Counted from the stretch's first letter, positions 1-7,767 are shown. The stretch: 11,817 nucleotides of DNA from Proteobacteria bacterium UBA1148 (GCA_002311835.1 DBZY01000015.1:1-11817); one strand, 5' to 3'. Program-made: numbers and translations. Notes: generated by a model not told the origin, from the letters alone.

Positions 1-1
1 G

Positions 2-445
2 TATTCCTACGATGATGGCACCTGGAAAGGGGACGGCAAATACCGCGTAGAGTTTGATTGGGATAACCTCGTAGCAACAACAACTTTGGCAGATGAAACA
101 ATCAAGTCCGAACTAACTCTCGGGATACTGGATCGTGGCAGTATGCAAGTCGCGCTGATGCTTGACATGCAGACATCAAAACGCGAGATCTACACACTGA
201 TAGACGAAAGCGGGGTTAGGATCTACGAATACTCAACTGATGGGGAGGAGGTTCTCGAAACTCCTCTGGGTACAATCGTCACCCAAAAATTTATTCAGCA
301 GAAACAAGGCTCATCACGACGAACCATCGTATGGCTAGCTAAAGAGCTTTATTATCTACCCATTCGCATCGAACAACAGAGAAACGGTACATCACAGGCC
401 TCTTTTAATCTGCAGGCTATAGACTGGCTCGAGGATAACGAATAA
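2..445 (+). CDS. DUF3108 domain protein, 5' end outside the window
   Basis: The frame is open from base 2, so this is the C-terminal 147 residues of a longer protein; the TTG at 86 is an internal codon and not a start. The visible part begins YSYDDGTWKG and soon has a VEFDW segment, then alternates short beta-like stretches and ends in QAIDWLEDNE. This resembles the C-terminal half of DUF3108 proteins, which are usually exported or periplasmic proteins of about 230-250 residues with no proven reaction. The signal peptide expected for the family would lie before the window. In many gammaproteobacteria a DUF3108 gene follows purN, which may lie just upstream here; that is inference. It converges on dcd with only five bases between the two stop codons. 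Family assignment is fairly sure; function is unknown. Confidence 0.7.
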   Translation, partial: YSYDDGTWKGDGKYRVEFDWDNLVATTTLADETIKSELTLGILDRGSMQVALMLDMQTSKREIYTLIDESGVRIYEYSTDGEEVLETPLGTIVTQKFIQQKQGSSRRTIVWLAKELYYLPIRIEQQRNGTSQASFNLQAIDWLEDNE

Positions 446-450
446 TCTTC

Positions 451-1017
451 CTACGTTTTTGGCAGCGTGACCCCTTTCTGGCCCTGATACTTACCGTGAC
501 GATCTAGGTAACTCGTTTCACAAACTTCATCCGACTCAAAAAAAATCATTTGAGCTGCCCCCTCGTTGGCATAAATCTTTGCCGGCAATGGTGTGGTGTT
601 TGAAAATTCCAATGTCACATGCCCCTCCCACTCGGGCTCCAGAGGAGTCACGTTGACAATAATTCCACAGCGAGCATAGGTAGATTTCCCCAGGCAGACC
701 GTAAGGATATTTCTGGGTATACGGAAGTATTCGATGGTTCTAGCCAACGCAAAGGAATTCGGTGGTATAACGCAGATGTCAGAGCTCTTATCGACAAAAC
801 TTAACTCATCAAAGCCTTTTGGGTCTACGATCGCTGAATTTATATTTGTGAAAATCTTAAAATCAGCGGCACAACGCACATCATAACCGTAGCTTGAAGT
901 ACCGTAAGAAATAACTCTGCGGTCATTGACCGCGCCAACCTGATATTCTTCGAATGGCTCAATCATCTTTTTCTCGTGAGCCATTTCCCGAATCCAACGA
1001 TCAGACTTTATAGTCAT
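451..1017 (-). CDS. dcd: dCTP deaminase
   Basis: Deaminates dCTP to dUTP, the main cytosolic source of dUMP for thymidylate synthesis in proteobacteria; the family forms homotrimers. The 188-residue protein matches the Pseudomonas/Xanthomonas type and not the 193-residue E. coli type. Visible marks are SYGTSSYGYDVRC near residue 40, GKSTYARCGIIVNVTPLEPE with the catalytic Glu in the EPEWEGHVTLEF segment, and the C-terminal GKYQGQKGVTLPK. The ATG at 1017 gives the standard N terminus (MTIKSDRWIREMA). The start overlaps the mrp stop by four bases (ATGA), and only a weak purine-rich stretch precedes it inside mrp, so translational coupling to mrp is likely. The same dcd-mrp pairing is known in Pseudomonas. 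Confidence 0.95.
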   Translation of the reverse strand: MTIKSDRWIREMAHEKKMIEPFEEYQVGAVNDRRVISYGTSSYGYDVRCAADFKIFTNINSAIVDPKGFDELSFVDKSSDICVIPPNSFALARTIEYFRIPRNILTVCLGKSTYARCGIIVNVTPLEPEWEGHVTLEFSNTTPLPAKIYANEGAAQMIFFESDEVCETSYLDRHGKYQGQKGVTLPKT

Positions 1018-2144
1018 TCATCTTCTTTCACGGTAATGGTTGGAAACAGCCGGCTATAGTCTTTTCCGCTGGCAGCTAACTCTCCACTTGCACGCAGAGC
1101 AATATCACGGTAACTAGCAGCGACGGGGGATTCTGGTTCCGACACCACACTTGGATTACCCTCATCCGTATTTTTCATGATTCCAGTATCAAGCGGCACT
1201 GATCCGAGAAAAGGCAACTCATACTGCTCGGACAACCGTATGCCACCCGCAGCACCGAAAATCTGATCCTCGTGACCACAGCTAGAACAAATATGCGCAC
1301 TCATGTTCTCGACGATCCCGAGTATTGGCACATTCACTTTCTGGAACATCTCAAGTCCCTTACGAGCATCAGCCAGCGAAACTTCCTGTGGGGTTGTAAC
1401 AACAATTGCACCGCTAACAGGGACACGCTGAGAAAGTGTTAGTTGGATGTCACCGGTTCCTGGAGGCATATCAACTAGTAAATAGTCCAACTCTCCCCAG
1501 TGCGTTTCACCCAGTAACTGATTTAAAGCGGATGTCACCATGGGCCCACGCCATGCCATAGGTTGACGCTCGTCAACCAAAAAGCCGATAGACATTACTT
1601 TCACACCATGTGCCACTAGGGGCTCTAGTGTCTTACCATCTCTGGTCTCAGGTTTTCTACCAAGCAGGCCCAGCATCCGAGGCTGGCTAGGACCATAGAT
1701 ATCGGCATCTAAGATGCCCACCTGCGCTCCTTCCTGGGCAAGAGCCAATGCGAGATTTACGGTAATCGTTGATTTGCCAACGCCACCCTTACCGGAGGCT
1801 ACCGCAATAATGTTGCTGACGCCCTCCAGTGGTTTGAGCCCATGCTGGACAGTGTGGGGCGTAACAGTCCAACCTACCTTAAAATTGAACGCCTTATCTA
1901 GCTTTAACGATTCAGTGTAAGCCCTGAGTGCCTCAATAAGTCCAGAACTACTCCGATCAATGGGGAATCCTAATGAAATCGATACCAGATACTCATCAGA
2001 ACCCTCCTCCACATCAAATTTGCTACCAGCTTGTCCTAGCTTCCTATCAGTGAAAGGAACAATAAATTCACAGAGACGGGTTTGGAGCGCTGCTAATCCT
2101 TCGTTACTCATAAAAGAGAATACTACTTCTGGAGGGGGCCGCAT
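1014..2144 (-). CDS. apbC: Mrp/ApbC-family iron-sulfur cluster carrier ATPase
   Basis: A cytosolic P-loop ATPase of the Mrp/NBP35 family that binds a bridging Fe-S cluster and passes it to apoproteins. Residues 12-105 form the MIP18/DUF59-like N-terminal domain. The deviant Walker A GKGGVGKS is at 118-125, followed by LDADIYGPSQP at 145-155, a Walker B-like DMPPGTGDIQLTL at 225-237, and the cluster-binding CSSC pair (Cys286, Cys289). Two starts are possible. The ATG at 2144 has a GAGG four bases upstream. The ATG at 2111 (MSNEGLAAL) aligns better with Pseudomonas homologues but has no clear ribosome binding site. I keep 2144, with doubt about the first 11 residues. It is the first gene of a minus-strand pair with dcd, divergent from metG. 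The nearby Fe-S enzyme Nth and glutaredoxin GrxD share the cluster theme. Confidence 0.95.
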   Translation of the reverse strand: MRPPPEVVFSFMSNEGLAALQTRLCEFIVPFTDRKLGQAGSKFDVEEGSDEYLVSISLGFPIDRSSSGLIEALRAYTESLKLDKAFNFKVGWTVTPHTVQHGLKPLEGVSNIIAVASGKGGVGKSTITVNLALALAQEGAQVGILDADIYGPSQPRMLGLLGRKPETRDGKTLEPLVAHGVKVMSIGFLVDERQPMAWRGPMVTSALNQLLGETHWGELDYLLVDMPPGTGDIQLTLSQRVPVSGAIVVTTPQEVSLADARKGLEMFQKVNVPILGIVENMSAHICSSCGHEDQIFGAAGGIRLSEQYELPFLGSVPLDTGIMKNTDEGNPSVVSEPESPVAASYRDIALRASGELAASGKDYSRLFPTITVKEDE

Positions 2145-2175
2145 TGTACCTCAGGACTCCATATTTGCGGGGCTC

Positions 2176-2216
2176 GCAGATGATTCTGTATCTACTTAAA
2201 GCCCAGCAGCATCTGC
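2176..2216. repeat. Inverted repeat in the mrp/metG divergent region
   Basis: GCAGATG at 2176-2182 is mirrored by CATCTGC at 2210-2216, with 27 bases between. Its place between two divergent transcription units would suit a regulator site, but seven-base arms arise by chance and no known operator consensus is recognised. Confidence 0.2.
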
Positions 2217-2226
2217 CCGGTTCCGG

Positions 2227-2235
2227 TGGCATAAT
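2227..2235 (+). promoter_or_regulatory. Possible extended -10 promoter of metG
   Basis: TGGCATAAT reads as an extended -10 element (TG, one base, then CATAAT, five of six matches to TATAAT). No good -35 hexamer lies at the proper distance, which extended -10 promoters tolerate. Transcription would begin near 2242, giving a leader of about 100 bases before the favoured TTG start. Confidence 0.35.
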
Positions 2236-2272
2236 CCCCCACCAGAAGTGACACTCCACAGGCATGATGGCC

Positions 2273-2324
2273 GGTGGGAACAGAGGTCTTGTCGCGAACG
2301 TTCGAGCGGGAAACCGTTCCTACC
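2273..2324. repeat. REP/BIME-like palindromic element in the metG leader
   Basis: GGTGGGAAC at 2273-2281 pairs with GTTCCTACC at 2316-2324 through nine base pairs, one of them G-U. The interior carries the ten-base palindrome CGAACGTTCG (2295-2304) and a small CGG-GAAA-CCG hairpin (2307-2316). Read on the minus strand it begins GGTAGGAACGG, the GTAG-headed form typical of repetitive extragenic palindromes in Pseudomonas, Xanthomonas and relatives; the other end is a degenerate inverted copy. Only one copy is in the window, so the repetitive nature is inferred from its form. It sits just upstream of the metG ribosome binding site. Confidence 0.5.
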
Positions 2325-2344
2325 TATGTTTGGAGCCCCGCGAA

Positions 2345-4369
2345 TTGGCTGAACAACGTAATATCCTAGTTACTAGTGCCCTACCCTATGCTAGCGGACC
2401 GCTGCATCTAGGGCACCTGGTGGAATACACCCAAACCGATGTGTGGGTGCGGTTTCAGCGCATGCGCGGACATCGCTGCATCTACGTCTGTGCTAGCGAC
2501 GCACACGGCACTCCCACCATGCTTCGCGCCGAGAAAGAGGAGATCTCACCAGAAGAACTCGTGTCAGAGGTAGCCGAGAAACACCGAAAGGATTTCGAGG
2601 ACTACCACATCAGTGTAGATAATTACCAAACTACCCATTCACCCGAGAATAAAGAACTCACCGAGGAGATGTACCGACGTCTAAAAAAGGCAGGTCATAT
2701 CACCCAACGCGTTATAAAGCAGGCTTATGATGAGAAGAAGAACATGTTTCTTCCAGATCGCTACGTCCGGGGAACGTGTCCTGTCTGCAGCACACCAGAC
2801 CAACATGGAGACTCGTGCGAAAACTGCAGCGCAACCTACACGCCGATGGACCTCAAAAACCCCGTATCGGTTGTTTCCGGAACAACACCGTCTGTACGAG
2901 AATCAGAACACTTCTTTTTCCGGCTCGGCGACTTCGATGATGAACTCCGATCCTGGGTGCCCGGGCACGTTGATGGCTCTATGGTTAATAAACTCGATGA
3001 ATGGTTTCGGGCAGGCCTAAAGGATTGGGACATATCAAGGGACGCTCCGTACTTCGGTTTTGAGATTCCAGGGGAGTCCGATAAATATTTTTATGTTTGG
3101 TTTGACGCCCCCATTGGCTACATGGCTAGCTTTCTAAATCTCTGCCGTACTTCGAATTTAGACCTAGACTTTAATGAATTCTGGTCGAACGACGAACGAA
3201 CTGAACTCTACCATTTCATAGGTAAAGACATAGTATATTTCCATACTCTGTTCTGGCCCGCGGTCTTGAGTGGAGCGGGCTATCGAAAACCCTCCGGTAT
3301 CTTCGTTCACGGTTTCTTAACCGTAGACGGACAAAAAATGTCGAAGTCCCGTGGCACATTTATCATGGCATCGACTTACTCTAAGTATCTCGACCCTGAC
3401 TACCTACGCTATTACTTTGCAGCCAAACTCAGTGATGCCGTGGATGACATCGATCTCAACCTTGAAGATTTTGTCACCCGAGTAAACTCTGATCTCGTCG
3501 GCAAATTGGTAAATATTGCGAGCCGCTGCGCCGGATTTATTCACAAGTTAAATAAGGATCAGCTCGCCGATAACCTTCCCAACAATACACTATTTGAGGA
3601 ATTTTCCGCCGCCGAAAAAGACATAGCGGCATACTACGAGGCCCGTAATTACTCAAAAGCCCTGAGACAAATAATGGCTCTCGCGGATCGCGCAAATCAG
3701 TACATCGACAAAGAGAAACCGTGGATTCAGGCTAAAGATTCAACCCAAATCGAACATGTTGTTCGCGTCTGCAGCTTAGGTATTAACTTATTTCGCACAC
3801 TGATGGTTTACCTCAAGCCCGTTGTGCCGGGACTAACCAAACGGGCCGAAGAATTCCTCAATGTAAGCCCATTAGTCTGGTCCGACGCAGAAACCCCCTT
3901 AGTAGGACATCCTGTGAAACAGTTCAAAAGCTTGCTCGAAAGAGTGGACTCGAAGAAGGTTCAAGCCATGGTAGAAGACACCCGTAGCGATTTTTCCGCT
4001 AGCACTCCCCTCGAAGATCCAAACCAAAAAGAGGACGGACTTGGGGAAATCGATATTGAACTCTTCTCCAAAATAGATTTACGAGTAGCGCGAATAGTAA
4101 AAGCCAGTCTCGTAGAAGGAGCAGATAAACTACTAAAACTACAATTGGATCTCGGTTCAGAGAAACGAAATGTTTTTTCAGGTATTCGTTCTGCCTACGA
4201 TCCAGAGGATTTAGATGGGAGACTGGTCGTAGTTGTTGCAAACTTAAAGCCTAGAAAAATGCGCTTTGGCACATCACAAGGCATGGTTCTTGCGGGTGGT
4301 CCCGGTGGAGAAGATATCTATTTACTAAGCCCCGACAGCGGTGCAAAACCCGGGATGAAGGTCACATAA
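2345..4369 (+). CDS. metG: Methionyl-tRNA synthetase
   Basis: Charges tRNA-Met and initiator tRNA with methionine. It is a class I synthetase of the long, dimeric type. In numbering from the far ATG at 2264, the HLGH signature is at 48-51, the zinc-binding cysteines are C172, C175, C185 and C188 (CPVC...CENC), the KMSKS loop is at 358-362, and a Trbp111-like tRNA-binding/dimerisation domain runs from about 599 to the end. The frame is open from 2264, but I prefer the TTG at 2345 (codon 28). It is preceded nine bases upstream by GGAG (2332-2335), the family N terminus normally begins just before the ILVTSALPYA segment, and the extra 27 codons overlap a palindromic repeat. That gives 674 residues, normal for the family. 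nth follows in the same direction. Confidence 0.97.
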   Translation: MAEQRNILVTSALPYASGPLHLGHLVEYTQTDVWVRFQRMRGHRCIYVCASDAHGTPTMLRAEKEEISPEELVSEVAEKHRKDFEDYHISVDNYQTTHSPENKELTEEMYRRLKKAGHITQRVIKQAYDEKKNMFLPDRYVRGTCPVCSTPDQHGDSCENCSATYTPMDLKNPVSVVSGTTPSVRESEHFFFRLGDFDDELRSWVPGHVDGSMVNKLDEWFRAGLKDWDISRDAPYFGFEIPGESDKYFYVWFDAPIGYMASFLNLCRTSNLDLDFNEFWSNDERTELYHFIGKDIVYFHTLFWPAVLSGAGYRKPSGIFVHGFLTVDGQKMSKSRGTFIMASTYSKYLDPDYLRYYFAAKLSDAVDDIDLNLEDFVTRVNSDLVGKLVNIASRCAGFIHKLNKDQLADNLPNNTLFEEFSAAEKDIAAYYEARNYSKALRQIMALADRANQYIDKEKPWIQAKDSTQIEHVVRVCSLGINLFRTLMVYLKPVVPGLTKRAEEFLNVSPLVWSDAETPLVGHPVKQFKSLLERVDSKKVQAMVEDTRSDFSASTPLEDPNQKEDGLGEIDIELFSKIDLRVARIVKASLVEGADKLLKLQLDLGSEKRNVFSGIRSAYDPEDLDGRLVVVVANLKPRKMRFGTSQGMVLAGGPGGEDIYLLSPDSGAKPGMKVT

Positions 4370-4386
4370 CTAGTAGAGAAAACCTT

Positions 4387-4431
4387 ATGTGGAAATATAC
4401 AGGGAGCTTACGAGAGGCCCTCTCCAGGTGA
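4387..4431 (+). other. Possible 14-codon leader ORF coupled to nth
   Basis: An ATG at 4387 opens a 14-codon frame reading MWKYTGSLREALSR. Its TGA (4429-4431) overlaps the favoured nth GTG start as GTGA. GAGA lies seven bases before the ATG, a poor ribosome binding site. It could be a coupling leader or pure chance; the peptide is not recognised. Confidence 0.15.
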
Positions 4432-5060
4432 ATCCCCGTAAACGCAAAGCAATTTACGAGCGTTTGGCAGCAGATAACCCATACCCTACAACCGAGTTAA
4501 ATTTTTCGTCCTCGTTCCAACTACTAATAGCGGTAGTACTTTCAGCACAATCGACTGATGTTAGTGTAAACAAGGCGACCAGAAAACTTTTCAGGGTTGC
4601 AGCTACCCCAAAAGACATCCTGGCTCTAGGAGAAGATGGGTTAAAACACCACATCCGAACTATTGGTCTCTTTAATAGCAAGGCGAAAAATATCCACCGA
4701 GCGTGTGCGATTCTCATGGAACAACACGGAGGAGAAGTCCCCCAAGACCGTAAAGCTCTGGAAGCGTTGCCCGGAGTTGGTAGAAAGACAGCCAATGTCA
4801 TCCTGAACACAGCATTTGGTCAGCCAACAATTGCTGTCGATACCCATATATTCCGTATTTCTAACCGTATTGGCTTAGCTCCAGGAAAAAACGTAGATGA
4901 AGTTGAGCAAAAACTACTGGGAGTGACCCCAAAAGAATTCAAGCTGAATGCACATCATTGGCTTATCCTCCACGGTCGCTACGTCTGCAAAGCACGTAGG
5001 CCTAACTGCTCAGAATGTATTATCTTAGACCTCTGTGAGTACAAAGATAAGCTGCTTTAG
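4428..5060 (+). CDS. nth: Endonuclease III
   Basis: DNA glycosylase/AP lyase that removes oxidised pyrimidines and cuts at abasic sites in base excision repair. From the GTG at 4428 the protein has 210 residues, and every key residue keeps its E. coli number: Lys120 in the helix-hairpin-helix LPGVGRKTANV, Asp138 in AVDTHIF, and the [4Fe-4S] cysteines 187, 194, 197 and 203 (spacing 6, 2, 5). This exact fit supports 4428 over a GTG at 4389, which would add 13 residues. GAGAGG lies ten bases upstream of 4428. It follows metG in the same direction with 58 bases between, so it is probably co-transcribed. In Pseudomonas the rnf genes lie between metG and nth, and in E. coli nth ends the rsx/rnf operon; they are absent here. 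Confidence 0.96.
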   Translation: MNPRKRKAIYERLAADNPYPTTELNFSSSFQLLIAVVLSAQSTDVSVNKATRKLFRVAATPKDILALGEDGLKHHIRTIGLFNSKAKNIHRACAILMEQHGGEVPQDRKALEALPGVGRKTANVILNTAFGQPTIAVDTHIFRISNRIGLAPGKNVDEVEQKLLGVTPKEFKLNAHHWLILHGRYVCKARRPNCSECIILDLCEYKDKLL

Positions 5061-5144
5061 TAACGCTCATCAGGCGCAGAGGACAGAAAATAAAATTTAG
5101 GCGATTATATGGTCGAGTTTCATGAACAGCGGTAAGATGAGTTA

Positions 5145-6659
5145 ATGATAAACCTACCAGATTTCGAATTACTCAAGATCTCTCAGCTGTCAGGTATCCC
5201 TACTCGTAAAATTTACGATGCGCTTGATCATGTGCTCATCATTCTTCCAAGCGACCCACCCGAAACGCTGTTTCGTCGACTACCTCAAGGAACCCAACTC
5301 AGACGGTTATTGAAAAAAACCCGCAACACAAAGGCTCAATCCGCAACATCTCGTCTCAACAACTCCAAAGCAACAGGAGTTACAGTTGCTACACTTGATG
5401 GGGCAACAACCGCTTTCAACCAGCTTACTTGGGCACGAAAGATCATTACCCGATGTAGTCAGGATCAACCAGGTAATTTAGGCATTCTGGTATTGGGTTT
5501 GGAAGAAGAGAAACGCCAGAGCACCCTCGAAAATTTAGTCGCTGCGGCGGAGGCCGCTGCATTTCAGCTACCGACCTTTAAATCGGTCAAAAAAACCAAA
5601 GCTCCTCTGGAACGTATCAAAATTCTTGCATCAAAACCTCGCGTGAATCTCAATACTATTCGAGCGCAAGCTTTGGGAAACAACATTGCTCGCTGGTTTA
5701 CAGCGCTACCTCCCAATAAACTCGACGCAAAAAATTACCGTAAATTAGTGAAAGCACTATGCGCTAGATACGGGATCCAAGCCACTGTATTAGACGAGTC
5801 AAAACTGGAGAGACTCGGAGCTAATGCGTTCTTGGCCGTATCACAGGGCAATGCGAACCGCGATGCAGGAATTATCCAACTACGCTATAGACCACCCGGT
5901 ATCAAATATCCAGGTCTAATGTTGGTTGGGAAAGGCATACTATTTGATACTGGAGGAACAAACCTTAAACCTTTCAAAAGCATGCTTGATATGCACATGG
6001 ATATGGAGGGTAGTGCTGTTGCCCTAGGGGCGCTAATTGCTCTTGCTACGCTTGAGGTGCCTTACGGCATTGATGCTTGGCTAGCGGTGACAGAAAACCG
6101 CTTGTCCGCAACAGCATATAAGTCCCAAGACATTATCCAAGCAGCAAATGGCACTACAATTCAAATTATTCACACAGATGCTGAAGGACGAATGGTCCTT
6201 GCAGATACACTTGCATTGGCGGCTCGTGAAAAACCAGACGTCATTATTGATTACGCTACCTTGACTGGGACCTGTGTCAGCGCACTGACAGAACGCTATT
6301 CAGGTGTATTCAGTAACCGTATAAAAGCAAATGCACTGCTCTATCATGCAGGTGTGTCCGCAGGAGAAAGAGTTTGGCCCTTCCCGATGGACGAAGACTA
6401 TGATGAGATGCTTCATAGCGAGGTTGCGGATATAAAACAATGCTCGGAAGCCGGATATGGGGATCACATACTTGCGGCTAGATTTCTCTCAAAGTTCGTG
6501 CCCAAAGATATTCCCTGGATTCACATTGACCTAAGCGCTGGTCAACATAAGGGCGGGCTCGCTCATATCCCATCAGATATCACTGGGTTCGGGGTTAAAC
6601 TCACACTTGAACTCCTTAGCGAGCGAGGGCCCACGGCGCTTGCGAAAGAGCTCTCGTGA
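5145..6659 (+). CDS. M17 leucyl aminopeptidase family protein
   Basis: Predicted cytosolic dizinc/dimanganese aminopeptidase releasing N-terminal residues from peptides. The catalytic set is complete and spaced exactly as in bovine leucine aminopeptidase: Lys263, Asp268, Lys275, Asp286, Asp345, Glu347 and Arg349, in the segments GKGILFDTGG, NLKP, MHMDMEGSA and HTDAEGR. The first 150 or so residues form a divergent N-terminal domain. The HMDMEG and HTDAEGR variants (usual forms are KMDMGG and NTDAEGR) place it in a side branch of the family and not in classical PepA, so I give no symbol. A 504-residue length is normal. The ATG at 5145 has only a weak purine stretch (AAGATGAG) before it. Its stop overlaps the rnt start, indicating an operon. 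Confidence 0.93.
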   Translation: MINLPDFELLKISQLSGIPTRKIYDALDHVLIILPSDPPETLFRRLPQGTQLRRLLKKTRNTKAQSATSRLNNSKATGVTVATLDGATTAFNQLTWARKIITRCSQDQPGNLGILVLGLEEEKRQSTLENLVAAAEAAAFQLPTFKSVKKTKAPLERIKILASKPRVNLNTIRAQALGNNIARWFTALPPNKLDAKNYRKLVKALCARYGIQATVLDESKLERLGANAFLAVSQGNANRDAGIIQLRYRPPGIKYPGLMLVGKGILFDTGGTNLKPFKSMLDMHMDMEGSAVALGALIALATLEVPYGIDAWLAVTENRLSATAYKSQDIIQAANGTTIQIIHTDAEGRMVLADTLALAAREKPDVIIDYATLTGTCVSALTERYSGVFSNRIKANALLYHAGVSAGERVWPFPMDEDYDEMLHSEVADIKQCSEAGYGDHILAARFLSKFVPKDIPWIHIDLSAGQHKGGLAHIPSDITGFGVKLTLELLSERGPTALAKELS

Positions 6660-7339
6660 ATCAGCTAGATAAACACCCCAAGGAATTGGAGCAAGAACTT
6701 TCGTGTATTGCCCAGCGATTCCGTGGATTCCTACCAGTCGTAATTGATGTCGAGACAGGTGGATTTATTGCTGCAACTGATGCGCTGTTAGAAATAGCAG
6801 CTGTTCTCATACGATTGGACAAGGATGGTCGCGTAAGCCCTGGGGAAACCATCCGCTATCACGTAAAGCCATTTCCAGGCGCTCGACTTGATCCCGCTTC
6901 CCTAGAAGTAACGGGCATAGATCCTTTCCACCCTCTTCGACCAGCGCTAGATGAGTCAGATGCGATCCGACGCGTCTTCAAAGAGGTTCGTAGGGAGGTC
7001 AAAACTCAAAAATGCAGTCGAGCGATTCTAGTTGGGCATAACGCATTTTTCGATTTACAGTTTCTCAATGCGGCAGTGGAACGAGCTAATATCAAGCGCA
7101 ATCCGTTCCATCCTTTCTCGAGCTTTGACACAGCGACGCTGGGTGGCGTCGCGGTTGGTCAAACAGTCTTAGGAAGAGCGGTTGTTGCAGCGGGCTTTGA
7201 CTGGGACGACAATCAGGCCCACTCTTCAGCGTACGATGCGGAAAGGACAGCCTTGTTATTCTGCGAGATCGTGAATCGATTCAAAACGATTTATGAAGGG
7301 CGGTACACGAGTACAACGCCTAGCGACCATAGAACGTAG
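6656..7339 (+). CDS. rnt: Ribonuclease T
   Basis: A DEDDh-type 3'-5' exoribonuclease that trims the last bases of tRNA, 5S and 23S rRNA 3' ends. The five catalytic residues are visible: Asp31 and Glu33 (VVIDVETGG), Asp133 (GHNAFFD), His189 (NQAHSS) and Asp194 (SAYDAERTA), a constant offset of eight from E. coli. The segment RNPFHPFSSFDTA and the ending LFCEIVNRF are typical. At 227 residues it is slightly longer than E. coli RNase T, with a few extra residues at each end. The GTG start at 6656 overlaps the aminopeptidase TGA stop as GTGA, with AAAGAG five bases upstream, so translation is probably coupled. It converges on grxD, an association also seen in Pseudomonas, where rnt and grxD lie close together. 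Confidence 0.96.
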   Translation: MNQLDKHPKELEQELSCIAQRFRGFLPVVIDVETGGFIAATDALLEIAAVLIRLDKDGRVSPGETIRYHVKPFPGARLDPASLEVTGIDPFHPLRPALDESDAIRRVFKEVRREVKTQKCSRAILVGHNAFFDLQFLNAAVERANIKRNPFHPFSSFDTATLGGVAVGQTVLGRAVVAAGFDWDDNQAHSSAYDAERTALLFCEIVNRFKTIYEGRYTSTTPSDHRT

Positions 7340-7352
7340 CTTAACCACTAAA

Positions 7353-7694
7353 TCATTCTTGTGAGTCATCTGGCTCTGGTACTGAACTAGCTGATTCGAT
7401 CAACTCCTTAAGCTCTCCGGACTCATGGAGCTCAAGGGCGATATCACAACCACCAATAAACTCACCCTTCACATAGAGTTGGGGAAAAGTAGGCCAGTTT
7501 GAGTAAGTCTTTAGACCTTCTCGAATTTCAGGATCCTCAAAGATATTTACGAAAGCAAACTCCGAACCTACGGCACGAAGCGCCGCTACAGTCTGCGCAG
7601 AAAACCCACACTGTGGAAAATCTGGAGTGCCCTTCATATAAAGCAACACGGGAGAGCTCTCCAGCTGATCTTTAATTCTTTCATTAACATCCAT
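7353..7694 (-). CDS. grxD: Monothiol glutaredoxin, Grx4 type
   Basis: A CGFS-type monothiol glutaredoxin that holds a glutathione-bound [2Fe-2S] cluster, often with BolA-type partners, and serves in Fe-S delivery and iron sensing. The CGFS active site has its cysteine at residue 29 (FPQCGFSAQ). Other marks are LLYMKGTP, the cis-proline region NWPTFPQLYVKGE, and the glutathione-binding GGCDI. The frame is open to an ATG at 7709, but that ATG overlaps a GGAG (complement of 7704-7707) lying nine bases before the ATG at 7694, so 7694 is the better start and gives 113 residues, close to E. coli's 115. The tail is acidic (PEPDDSQE). It converges on rnt and is divergent from the next membrane protein gene. 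Confidence 0.95.
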   Translation of the reverse strand: MDVNERIKDQLESSPVLLYMKGTPDFPQCGFSAQTVAALRAVGSEFAFVNIFEDPEIREGLKTYSNWPTFPQLYVKGEFIGGCDIALELHESGELKELIESASSVPEPDDSQE

Positions 7695-7767
7695 TCTCGT
7701 TCGCTCCATTAATTAGCCTCAAATCATGCATGTCACAAATGTCAAGCTGTTTTGCAGGCAAGAGTCG

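Noticed and set aside
2264..2344. N-terminal 27-codon extension of metG starting at the ATG at 2264
   Set aside because: It has no good ribosome binding site, overlaps a palindromic repeat, and family members begin just before the ILVTSALPYA segment; the TTG at 2345 with GGAG is better.
4454..4810. 118-codon open frame antisense to nth
   Set aside because: It lies fully inside a well-conserved gene, its translation resembles no known family, and it has no supporting start signals.
7695..7709. Five extra codons at the start of grxD (ATG at 7709)
   Set aside because: The upstream ATG overlaps the GGAG that serves the ATG at 7694, which also gives the usual family length.
7740..7745. Perfect TTGACA (minus strand) as the grxD -35 element
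   Set aside because: No hexamer at 16-18 bases downstream resembles a -10 element, so I did not call a promoter.
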